Assembly (NCBI GenBank): GCA_040900165.1
Contig: JBBDZM010000016.1
Location: 1 to 60,607, forward strand
Reading direction: 5' to 3'
Length of the DNA stretch: 60,607 bases
DNA from: BOKZ01 sp040900165
GTDB taxonomy: Bacteria; Patescibacteriota; UBA1384; 2-12-FULL-50-11
Shown here: positions 5,991 to 14,154 of the stretch, one piece after another
Layout of the letters: every line of letters starts with the position of its first letter
Position numbering within the stretch: position 1 is the stretch's first letter
Notes under the pieces: generated by a model
Told to the model about the DNA's origin: nothing
The model's input: the letters and a program-made list of their open reading frames with translations, nothing else
Databases searched by the model: none
Position numbers and translations under genes: made by a program

Positions 5991-7585
5991 CCCTTGTCGT
6001 CGCGAACCATTCTCGACGGAGCGGAGATGCCAACCAAATCAAGGGTTTTTTTAATTGTCAGGCTGGTGGCCTTAAGAATTGCCAGGCGCGACTGGGCGAT
6101 TTCGGTCGGCTCACCCTGAACCCGGAGCTGTTCGTAGAAAGCATGGAGATCGGTTGCTAGGGCGTGGGCGTAGTGGGTTAGTTTGTGGACCTGCAGATCG
6201 CCGGCAATTTCTTCGACTAGGTCTGGGAACTGAATAATTCTTAGTAGTAAGCGACGCTCAATTGGGTGGGATATTTTAATCTTTTCCGGCATAACAAAAT
6301 CGTCGTTTTTGGAGAACTGGCGGAAAATTGAGCTAATTCGCGCATAGGCATATTGAATATAAAATACCGGGTTTTGGCTGGAAGAAGATTTGGCAAGATT
6401 TAGATCAAAGTCCAAGTGGGTGTCGACGCTGCGACTAAGGAAAAAGTATTTGGCAACGTCCAGACCAACGTCATCCAACAGTTCGTCCAGCGGTACATAG
6501 GTCCCGGCCCGTTTGGACATCTTAATTTCCTCGCCGTTATCGATTAACCGGACAATTTGGGTAATTACCCAATCGAGCTTACCGCCCCAGGTATATTGAT
6601 CGCGCAAGATCCCTTCGACAATCATCTCCATTTGTTTGCTATAGGTAAAATGATCGGCACCCAACACATTAATTAAGCGATGATAACCCCGTTGAATTTT
6701 GTAAGAGTGGTAGGCAATGTCGGAGGCAAAATAGGTTTCCTGACCATCTTGACGAATCAAGACCCGATCTTTCTCGTCGCCAAATCGGGTAGTCATTAGC
6801 CAGGTAGCGCCGTCGGCCTCGTAAACCAACCCCTTAATTTTTAATAGGTCGAGGTTTTTCTTAAATACGCCGGTCGCGAAAAGGGATTTTTCCGAAAAGA
6901 ATTGATGAAAATCAATCCCACAGCGTTTCAATACTGGCTTAATCATCTCCTCTAAAATAATTACGGCGGCCTTTTCCCCGGCGCCGACAGCATCTTTTTC
7001 TTTCACCCGTTTTTTTAATTGGTCGATATATTTTCCCTTATACTCACCCTCCGGATCACCCAAAATGGTCTTTCCCAGCGAGGCAATCTGGGTACCGCGA
7101 TCGTTGCTGTAGTACTCCCGCATCACCGTACAACCGTATAGCTCCAAAACCCTGGCAATTGCCTCGCCAACAAATGCCCCCCGACCATTGGCCAGTGTCA
7201 ACGGCCCAGTCGGGTTGGCCGAGACAAACTCGAGCAATACCCGAGTTTCTTTACCAAGATCGCTGCGGCCGTAGGCATCTGGCGACTTAATTATCGTTCG
7301 GACAACCTCCAGCAGATACTCGTCGGTGACGGTAAAATTTATAAACCCGGGGGTGGCAACGCTAACACTTTTAAACACCTCGCTCGCCGACATTTCTTGA
7401 ACAATTTTTTGGGCCAGCATTACCGGATTTTGCTCGGTCTCTTGAGCGGCAACCATGGCAATGTTAGTAGAAAAGTCACCAAAAATCGCCCGTTTAGCCG
7501 GCTCAATCGTAAATTTTGGGGGCTGGCCACCGATTGATTTAATAAATGCTTGGCGAACAGCTTGATGTAATTGACCAATAATCAT
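5987..7585 (-). CDS. argS: arginyl-tRNA synthetase
   Basis: A 532-residue class I aminoacyl-tRNA synthetase that charges tRNA-Arg. It has the ArgS N-terminal Add-1 domain, the core signature FVSANPTGPL, the KMSKS loop as KMSKRAGT, and the C-terminal DALR anticodon-binding domain. In place of the usual H-x-G-H after NPTGPL, it reads TLAN (residues 130-133), so both signature histidines are missing. GGAGG lies 9 bases before the ATG. Its start overlaps the TGA of a repeated short reading frame upstream. It converges on the PP2C-like gene with a 4-base overlap. Confidence 0.95.
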   Translation of the reverse strand: MIIGQLHQAVRQAFIKSIGGQPPKFTIEPAKRAIFGDFSTNIAMVAAQETEQNPVMLAQKIVQEMSASEVFKSVSVATPGFINFTVTDEYLLEVVRTIIKSPDAYGRSDLGKETRVLLEFVSANPTGPLTLANGRGAFVGEAIARVLELYGCTVMREYYSNDRGTQIASLGKTILGDPEGEYKGKYIDQLKKRVKEKDAVGAGEKAAVIILEEMIKPVLKRCGIDFHQFFSEKSLFATGVFKKNLDLLKIKGLVYEADGATWLMTTRFGDEKDRVLIRQDGQETYFASDIAYHSYKIQRGYHRLINVLGADHFTYSKQMEMIVEGILRDQYTWGGKLDWVITQIVRLIDNGEEIKMSKRAGTYVPLDELLDDVGLDVAKYFFLSRSVDTHLDFDLNLAKSSSSQNPVFYIQYAYARISSIFRQFSKNDDFVMPEKIKISHPIERRLLLRIIQFPDLVEEIAGDLQVHKLTHYAHALATDLHAFYEQLRVQGEPTEIAQSRLAILKATSLTIKKTLDLVGISAPSRMVRDDKG

Positions 7586-7845
7586 CGCGATCCTCCGGAT
7601 CGCTCAGAAANNNNNNNNNNNNNNNNNNNNNNNNNNNNNNNNNNNNNNNNNNNNNNNNNNNNNNNNNNNNNNNNNNNNNNNNNNNNNNNNNNNNNNNNNN
7701 NNNNNNNNNNACTCACAAAATAAATTTTGCTCGTTATCATCTATGATTTTCTCCGAGATAATCATCGCGATCCTCCGGATCGCTCAGAAAACTCACAAAA
7801 TAAATTTTGCTCGTTATCATCTATGATTTTCTCCGAGATAATCAT
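7586..7845 (-). repeat. 80-bp tandem repeat interrupted by scaffold gap (N at 7611-7710)
   Basis: An 80-bp unit beginning ATGATTATCTCGGAG (minus strand) is present at 7845-7766. It starts again at 7765 and is cut by 100 Ns. The 25 bases after the gap complete the second unit exactly. If the gap has zero true length, there are two perfect copies in front of argS. Exact identity next to a gap also fits a scaffolding artefact with a single real copy. Confidence 0.8.
7762..7845 (-). CDS. 27-codon reading frame upstream of argS (possible leader peptide)
   Basis: The frame reads MIISEKIIDDNEQ and so on, and ends GGSR. Its TGA overlaps the next ATG (ATGA), and the GGAGG serving the next start lies inside its last codons. 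The same overlap exists at the real argS start, so translation is probably coupled. Two of the last six codons are Arg (CGA), which would suit an arginine-sensing leader, but no clear terminator/antiterminator is visible. It may be a chance frame. Confidence 0.4.
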   Translation of the reverse strand: MIISEKIIDDNEQNLFCEFSERSGGSR

Positions 7846-7861
7846 GTGTGGCTTTCAATCT

Positions 7862-7891
7862 AATTAACTATTTTTGACCGTTATTGGTCAA
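7862..7891 (-). promoter_or_regulatory. candidate promoter and palindrome upstream of the argS leader
   Basis: TTGACC and TTAATT are spaced by 18 bases on the minus strand. The -35 is part of an inverted repeat, TTTGACC-6 nt-GGTCAAA (7873-7892). The same 7-bp arms with a 4-base spacer recur in the tRNA-Ile locus at 47896-47913 and 48071-48088. Confidence 0.4.
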
Positions 7892-7947
7892 ATCCGCGTT
7901 GTCTGAACTGGTTTTAATTATATAGCCAGTAATCTGCTTATTACAAG

Positions 7948-8760
7948 CTACCGACCGATGTAGTAGTTGTAGATAAAATCATCGCAGCTATTTGGCGGCC
8001 CCTCCACTGGCGTTGGTTCACAAGGCGTGACTCCGCCACCGCTGCCACCGCCACCGCTGCCACCGCTGCCACCACCACCGCTGCCCCCACCAGGTGGTGG
8101 GTCATCCAGAACCTCTCTTGCTTGCACTTTCCCGATTATCCCAAGAAAACCAAGAGATATTTGGGGGCCGAAATTTTGGGCAATCTCCCCTCCACAGCCC
8201 TGTACCGGACCTGCGAATCTCGTTCCGCCAAAATCCTCGTACCACACATCGCTTAGGCGGCATATTTCATCCCACTGCTCGGTCGTTGGGTCTTTTTCCA
8301 GTTTGGCGGCAATCCGGTAGTGCTTGCCTTTAGTAGCGCCCGTGGACAGATTGAAATAATAGACTTCAGTAGCCGTTTTGGGATCTTTCGGGATTACTGA
8401 AAGATAGGTGCTGTAGGGATTACAGCTATCAACAGCTGCGCCGTTTAAGTCCTCAACTTTTGTCCAAGGCATCCGGCCAGTGGGGTTAGTGTCCGATATT
8501 AACTCCACTCCGGGATAGAAACCAACATCGGCTTGGTTTAAGCAGGTTTTGTCTAGATATCTGGCTTCAAAGCCCTGGGCAATCGCCGAAACATCGGATT
8601 TTCGGACTGCGTCGCGAGCCTGCCGTTGGGCTTGCGTAATCAAATAGACCGACAGCGACAAAAGGATGCCGATAATCGCAATAACCGTTAACGACTCAAT
8701 TAGGGTAAAACCCTGGCGAGCTTTGAGCACAATTTCTTTTTGAGAGAAAAGATTAATCAT
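7948..8760 (-). CDS. type IV pilin-like protein with Gly-rich tail
   Basis: A 270-residue protein. It has a prepilin signal GFTLIESLTVIAIIGILL at residues 16-33 (cleavage expected before F, with Glu at +5), the single N-terminal helix, and a globular domain containing cysteines. Residues about 222-245 are a GGGSGGGGSGG linker, followed by a short tail with CEPTPVEGPPNSCDD, which could form a disulfide loop. The Gly linker suggests a displayed tip or tether, which is inference. It overlaps the tyrS stop by 8 bases and probably shares its transcript. Confidence 0.85.
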   Translation of the reverse strand: MINLFSQKEIVLKARQGFTLIESLTVIAIIGILLSLSVYLITQAQRQARDAVRKSDVSAIAQGFEARYLDKTCLNQADVGFYPGVELISDTNPTGRMPWTKVEDLNGAAVDSCNPYSTYLSVIPKDPKTATEVYYFNLSTGATKGKHYRIAAKLEKDPTTEQWDEICRLSDVWYEDFGGTRFAGPVQGCGGEIAQNFGPQISLGFLGIIGKVQAREVLDDPPPGGGSGGGGSGGSGGGGSGGGVTPCEPTPVEGPPNSCDDFIYNYYIGR

Positions 8761-9934
8761 CTTTTTTCCATAATAGCGAAAAAAAGCGATGTCTACCGAT
8801 TTGCATCTGCACAGATTTATTTCTTAGATTAACTTTTTTAAATTGATCTTTAACTGTTTCGCCATTAATCCGGACTCCCCCTTGCTCGATTAGCCGGCGA
8901 GCCTCTGAGCTGCTCGAAGCCGTCGCTTTGGTAACAATTTGGATTAGCGGCAAGTCGAAATCAGCAAAGTCAATCTCTTCCACTAGCGTACTGCTAACCC
9001 TTCGGCTACTAAAGGTGTCCTCGAAAATATCTCGGGCTTGCTCGGCCGCTTCTTTGCCGTGATAGGTTTCGACAATGGCTGTGGCGACTTCGATTTTTGC
9101 TTCTTTTGGATGGAGCGTAGACAGTCGATTGACCTGATACTCATCAAAGCCGGCCGCCATCTCGGCGTAGTTAGGAATTAATTCGTCTTTGAGCGACATA
9201 ATCTTGCCAAACATTTGCCCGGCGGTTTCGGTTAGTGCGATATAGTTGTTGTGGCTTTTACTCATTTTCTTGACGCCGTCTGTCCCAATTAGCCCCTTCA
9301 TCATTATTAAGACCTCTGGTTTCTGGCCAAGCTTTTTCTGAAGCTCTCGGGCTGTCAAAAGATTCAATCGCTGATCCCAACCACCAATCTCAATATCGGT
9401 TTTTAGCTCAACCGAATCCAGAGCTTGAACAACCGGGTAGAGTAGCTCGTGTAGCGAAAGCGATTGGTTGGCTTTGAGTCGGTTAGCAAAGTCTTCCCGC
9501 TCAATCAAACTGTTAACCGAAACTTCCGTAGCATAGCCAGTAAACTGACCGAGAGTCATATCTTTTAGCCACGATGAGTTATAAACAACCTCGGTTTTTT
9601 CCATATCAAGAATTAACTTTGCTTGATCGAGGTAAGTCTGCATATTTTCCCGTATCTCCGACTCTGCTAACGCTGGTCGAGTTTTGTTTGCTCCGGCCGG
9701 GTCGCCAATCGAGGCCGTAAAATCCCCGATTACCAAATACGCCTTATGCCCAAGGTCTTGAAATTGTTTGAGCATCCCCAACACCACGGCATGACCGAGG
9801 TGTAAATCTTTCGAGGTAGGATCCACGCCGAGCTTGACGTTTAAAGTCTTTTTTGACTTAAGAAGTTTATGCAGGTCGGTCTCAGTAATCGTTTCAGCGA
9901 CGCCGATATTTGAGTAGTTTTTTGCCTTTGCCAT
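8753..9934 (-). CDS. tyrS: tyrosyl-tRNA synthetase
   Basis: A 393-residue class I synthetase that charges tRNA-Tyr. It has GVDPTSKDLHLGH (HIGH-type motif HLGH), the KKMSKS loop, and a C-terminal S4 RNA-binding domain (ARRLIEQGGVRING). A GAGGCGAGG ribosome-binding region precedes the ATG, and TATATACT lies further upstream. It is divergent from the PBP1A gene across only 52 bases. Confidence 0.97.
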   Translation of the reverse strand: MAKAKNYSNIGVAETITETDLHKLLKSKKTLNVKLGVDPTSKDLHLGHAVVLGMLKQFQDLGHKAYLVIGDFTASIGDPAGANKTRPALAESEIRENMQTYLDQAKLILDMEKTEVVYNSSWLKDMTLGQFTGYATEVSVNSLIEREDFANRLKANQSLSLHELLYPVVQALDSVELKTDIEIGGWDQRLNLLTARELQKKLGQKPEVLIMMKGLIGTDGVKKMSKSHNNYIALTETAGQMFGKIMSLKDELIPNYAEMAAGFDEYQVNRLSTLHPKEAKIEVATAIVETYHGKEAAEQARDIFEDTFSSRRVSSTLVEEIDFADFDLPLIQIVTKATASSSSEARRLIEQGGVRINGETVKDQFKKVNLRNKSVQMQIGRHRFFSLLWKKDD

Positions 9935-9986
9935 TTGCCTCGCCTCAGTATATAGAGATATGATTAAAAATGTCTAATATATAGAT

Positions 9987-12830
9987 ATGCGAAAAATACG
10001 TATCGGCTGGCCGAAATTTCGACTCCCTTTTTCAAACCCATTTGGATTAAAGAAAATTCAAGCTAGACTTTTTAGTAAAAAACCCCGCTCCCCAAAATCC
10101 GTTTGGAAGAAAATTGGCAAAGTCGCTCTCTGGGGATTTGGAACCTTTTTGCTGGTGTTAATTTTAATGTTTGCTTGGTTTGCCAAGGATTTGCCCACCC
10201 CAGGAAAAATTCGCAACCTGGTGTCAGCCAGCTCCACTCGGCTATTCGACCGAAATCTGAAGCCCTTATATACAATTTCTGGCGAAAAGAAGCGGATCAT
10301 CGTCGACAAAGAAGACATCCCCGATATCGTCAAGCAAGCCACTATTGCCCTAGAGGACAAAGACTTTTATCACCACCATGGGCTAGATTTCCGGGGAGTA
10401 GCGCGAGCAGTTTTGTTTGGTGGTTCGCGTGGCGGTGGATCAACAATTAATCAACAATTTATCAAAAACACCGTTTTATCTAGCGAGCGGACAATTGTTC
10501 GTAAAGCCAAAGAAGCAATTCTGGCAATTGAGCTGGAGTTCCTTTTTTCCAAAGACGATATCTTGGCAATGTACCTAAATGAGATTCCCTACGGCGGCAA
10601 CAACTACGGCGTCGAGGCCGCCGCCAAGTCATTTTTCAATAAGAGTGTCGGCGATCTGTCGCTGGCCCAAGCCGCCACGTTAGCCGCCCTACCCCAAGCC
10701 CCGACTACTCTTTCGCCGTACGGCCCAAACACCGACCGATTGATCGCCCGGCGAAATCTCACTCTCCAGCTGATGGCTGATCAGGGTTATATAACGGATG
10801 AGCAAGCCCAAAAAGCCCAAAAAACCAAACTAAAAGTTGTCGCCCGACACGATGCTATCGCCGCTCCTCATTTTGTTCTATACGTTAAAGACTGGTTGGT
10901 AAAACATTTCACCGACGAATTGGGTGATGCCCAGCTAGCTGAACAAAAAGTTGAAGAGGGCGGCTTAACAGTTGTTACTACGCTCGATCTCAAAAACCAA
11001 AAAATCGCCGAAGCGGCTGTCGCTAACTCGGTATCAAGTGGCGCGCTCGCGCGGGCTAGCGCCAGTAACGCTGGGCTGGTTTCGATCGACCCCAAACGCG
11101 GCGAAGTGTTGGCGATGGTTGGATCGGTCGATTATTTCCAGGAGCAATTTGGCGCTTATAATATTGCCACTGCCCAACGTCAGCCGGGATCATCGTTCAA
11201 ACCAATTATCTACGCCACCGCCTTTAAGGAAAAATATAATCCCGCTACTACCCTGTTTGATTTACGGACTGACTTTGGCAACTACATCCCCAATAATTTC
11301 GACTCTCGTTTTCGTGGCCCAGTCACAATTCGCCAAGCAATTGGTAACTCGCTCAATATCCCCGCGGTCAAGGCTTTAGCATTGGTTGGCGTCGACAAAG
11401 CTTTAGAAACGTCAGAAGATTTGGGTATCACCACCCTAACCGACAAAGATCGCTACGGGCTATCGCTGGCGCTCGGTGGTGGCGAGGTTAAGCTGGTTGA
11501 TATGGTGACGGCCTACGGAGTTTTTGCCAATAACGGCGTGCTGATGCCCACAACCCCGGTGTTAAAAATAACTGACTCAGATCAGAAAACGCTCTACGAT
11601 CACAGCGATCCCAAAGACGGCCGGCTCGTCCTTGACCCGCAGATTGCATATCAGATATCCGATATTCTCTCAGACGTCGATGCAAAACGGGCCGTCTTTA
11701 CTTTTAGCTTGCCCAATCTCACTCTTTCCGATCGACCAGTCGCCTCTAAAACTGGTACCACTAATAACTATAAAGATGCTTGGACGATGGGTTACACCCC
11801 GCAGATTGTTACCGGCGTTTGGGCGGGGAATAATGACTTTACTGCAATGAACCGGGTTGGCGGATCTACCGTTGCCGCACCGATTTGGGATTATTATATG
11901 GAGCGGGTACACGAAAATCTTGACGTGGAGAGGTTTTCTCGTCCAGACGGTATCGAAGAGATTGCCGTTGATCAGCTCTCTAACAAACTTCCCGTTGAAG
12001 GATCAAAAGTGATAACTGACATATTCGCGCGCTGGCAGATTCCCACCGAAAAAGACGATGTCCATGTAAAGGTTAGAGTCTGTAAAGAAAATGGGTTGTT
12101 GGCCGGCAGCGACATCCCCGATGAGCTGGCCCAACTTAAAACCTTCGCCTACGTCCAGTCCGAGATACCCGAAAATCCCAAATGGGAAAATCCCGTTAGG
12201 GCCTGGGCGCGGCAAAATGGCCTAGATAAGAGACCACCCACCGAAGAGTGCACGGTTTCAGACAGTACCAAACCAAGTATTAATATTACCTCTCCCAGCA
12301 ATGGCCAGGTAGTATCGGGAACATTTTCAATGGCTGCTTCCGCATCTTCACCTTCGGGAATTAAGCAGGTGGATTTCTATATCGATAACTCAAAAGTCGC
12401 TAGTGATAAGAAATCCCCCTATAAAGCTAACTACAACTCCAATAATCTCTCCAATGGAACCCATCAGCTGACCGCTATAGTCACCAGTAAAAAGGGGTCG
12501 ACTGCTTCCGACACTATTAGTTTTTCAGTTAGCAAGGACACGACTGCTCCAGGCAATGTTACTGATTACATCGGATTTCAGGGACCGGGTAATGGAAATG
12601 TCACTCTTAGTTGGACCGACCCGACTAATAGCGATTTGGATAAAATTAAGATCTATATCTATCTAGACAGCTCCAACGTCTTAGTCCAAACAATTGAGGT
12701 AGACAAAGGCGTCGGCAACTATTTTGCCAGTTCGTTATTGAGCGGCGTTGCCTACCGTTTTACGGCAAGATCTATTGACTTTATCGGTAACGAATCCAGC
12801 GGCGTGTCGGTTGTCTTAACTCCTACTTAA
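9987..12830 (+). CDS. bifunctional class A penicillin-binding protein (PBP1A type)
   Basis: A 947-residue envelope enzyme that polymerises and crosslinks peptidoglycan. It has a cytoplasmic basic N terminus and one membrane helix (about residues 47-67). The GT51 glycosyltransferase shows ALEDKDFYHHHG, GGGSTINQQ and YLNEIPYGGNNYGVEAA. The transpeptidase shows SSFK as the active-site SxxK, SLN as SxN, and KTGTT. From about residue 765 it carries an extra bacterial Ig-like domain (SINITSPSNGQVVSG) and then an FN3-like domain (NVTLSWTD to the end), which may bind wall or surface polymers. A TAATATATAG element lies just before the ATG, so the leader is very short. Confidence 0.95.
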   Translation: MRKIRIGWPKFRLPFSNPFGLKKIQARLFSKKPRSPKSVWKKIGKVALWGFGTFLLVLILMFAWFAKDLPTPGKIRNLVSASSTRLFDRNLKPLYTISGEKKRIIVDKEDIPDIVKQATIALEDKDFYHHHGLDFRGVARAVLFGGSRGGGSTINQQFIKNTVLSSERTIVRKAKEAILAIELEFLFSKDDILAMYLNEIPYGGNNYGVEAAAKSFFNKSVGDLSLAQAATLAALPQAPTTLSPYGPNTDRLIARRNLTLQLMADQGYITDEQAQKAQKTKLKVVARHDAIAAPHFVLYVKDWLVKHFTDELGDAQLAEQKVEEGGLTVVTTLDLKNQKIAEAAVANSVSSGALARASASNAGLVSIDPKRGEVLAMVGSVDYFQEQFGAYNIATAQRQPGSSFKPIIYATAFKEKYNPATTLFDLRTDFGNYIPNNFDSRFRGPVTIRQAIGNSLNIPAVKALALVGVDKALETSEDLGITTLTDKDRYGLSLALGGGEVKLVDMVTAYGVFANNGVLMPTTPVLKITDSDQKTLYDHSDPKDGRLVLDPQIAYQISDILSDVDAKRAVFTFSLPNLTLSDRPVASKTGTTNNYKDAWTMGYTPQIVTGVWAGNNDFTAMNRVGGSTVAAPIWDYYMERVHENLDVERFSRPDGIEEIAVDQLSNKLPVEGSKVITDIFARWQIPTEKDDVHVKVRVCKENGLLAGSDIPDELAQLKTFAYVQSEIPENPKWENPVRAWARQNGLDKRPPTEECTVSDSTKPSINITSPSNGQVVSGTFSMAASASSPSGIKQVDFYIDNSKVASDKKSPYKANYNSNNLSNGTHQLTAIVTSKKGSTASDTISFSVSKDTTAPGNVTDYIGFQGPGNGNVTLSWTDPTNSDLDKIKIYIYLDSSNVLVQTIEVDKGVGNYFASSLLSGVAYRFTARSIDFIGNESSGVSVVLTPT

Positions 12831-12834
12831 ACAC

Positions 12835-14130
12835 TTACTTGTATAGCTGGCGGAGTTGGTTGACGGAGTTTATTTGGGTGGCGCTTTGGTACTTTAGTCG
12901 CCCAACTTCTTTTTTGCGTTTGGCTTGATCGCTAGCTGGCCTAATCTCACCTAATAGGCCGATCTCTCCCATTGTCACTAATTTATCAGACAGCGGTTTT
13001 TTTGTTAGCCCAGAAATTATCGCCGCGACAATCGCCACATCAACGCCGGGATCTTTAACGGTAAATCCCCCAACCACATTGATATAGATATCATAGTTGT
13101 AGAGCGGTAAATCGAGCCGGTTTTCCAGCACTGCTACTAAGACGTTTAAACGGTTGGGATCGATTCCTTGAGCGGTTCGCTTGGGATAGCCATAGTTGGT
13201 CTTGGAAACAAGGGCTTGAATCTCGATCAGAAAAGCTCGGCTGCCTTCGATGGCAATGCTGAGAGCCCGGCCAGGGACATCATCGCCAACCAGACTGGCG
13301 AAAAGTTTACCCGGATCTTCAACGCTCTGAAAGCCGGTTTTCTCTAGCTGCCAAATTCCGACTTCATCAGTCGGTCCGTAGCGATTTTTATCGACCCGCA
13401 GTATCCGCAGGCCGGTCCGTTTCTCTCCCTCTAAAAATAGCACCGCATCAACCAGGTGCTCGAGGGCTTTCGGTCCAGCGATTGAGCCCTCTTTGGTAAC
13501 GTGGCCAACCAGCAAAATTGCTGTGTCGGTAGTCTTAGCGTACTGCGCAAGTCGCCAAGTATTTTCACGAATTTGAACGAGCGAGCCAGGTGTTCCTGGA
13601 ACTGACTCGTCGTAAATTGTTTGAATTGAATCGATCACCACAAAGTCGGGCTTTTCTTTGGCAATTGCGGCGATAATTCGGTTGATATCACGCTCAGCGC
13701 TGATTAACAACGATTTGGAGTTTATCCCCAGGCGTTGAGTGCGCATCGTTAGTTGTTGGAGCGATTCTTCGGCTGAAAAATATAAGGAGCGGTTGATCTT
13801 TGCGGCCACCTGCAATAACAGTGTGCTTTTACCAACTCCTGGATGTCCAGACAGTAACACCACCGAACCTCTGACTACACCTGGATCATCGCCGCCCAAG
13901 ACCCGGTCAAACTCCTCGAGCGAGGTAATCAGCCGCTCAACCTTCTGTTTCGGTAAGTCCGCCACCCCAACCATTTCCGCTGGCAAGGAGTTGCTACTCG
14001 TTGCACCAATTGAAGAACTCGTACTTTCGGTTAGAGTGTTCCATTCTTGACAATTAGGACACCGGCCTGCCCATTTAGTAAAGACGGCGTCACAGTTTAA
14101 ACAGACAAACTGACTTTTTCCCTTGGCCAT
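12835..14130 (-). CDS. radA: DNA repair protein RadA
   Basis: A protein of about 431 residues that aids branch migration in recombination. It has an N-terminal CxxC...CxxC zinc finger (CLNCD, CPNCQ), Walker A GHPGVGKST, the RadA-specific KNRYG motif, and a C-terminal Lon-like domain. The start at MAKGKSQ (14130) is preferred to the upstream in-frame Met because family members begin there. It follows recJ by 24 bases and converges on the PBP1A gene. Confidence 0.95.
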   Translation of the reverse strand: MAKGKSQFVCLNCDAVFTKWAGRCPNCQEWNTLTESTSSSIGATSSNSLPAEMVGVADLPKQKVERLITSLEEFDRVLGGDDPGVVRGSVVLLSGHPGVGKSTLLLQVAAKINRSLYFSAEESLQQLTMRTQRLGINSKSLLISAERDINRIIAAIAKEKPDFVVIDSIQTIYDESVPGTPGSLVQIRENTWRLAQYAKTTDTAILLVGHVTKEGSIAGPKALEHLVDAVLFLEGEKRTGLRILRVDKNRYGPTDEVGIWQLEKTGFQSVEDPGKLFASLVGDDVPGRALSIAIEGSRAFLIEIQALVSKTNYGYPKRTAQGIDPNRLNVLVAVLENRLDLPLYNYDIYINVVGGFTVKDPGVDVAIVAAIISGLTKKPLSDKLVTMGEIGLLGEIRPASDQAKRKKEVGRLKYQSATQINSVNQLRQLYK

Positions 14131-14154
14131 GAACTTTAGCAAAACATACCCAGT

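Noticed and set aside
8027..8333. Proline-rich plus-strand frames
   Set aside because: They are the antisense of the Gly-rich linker of the pilin-like gene.
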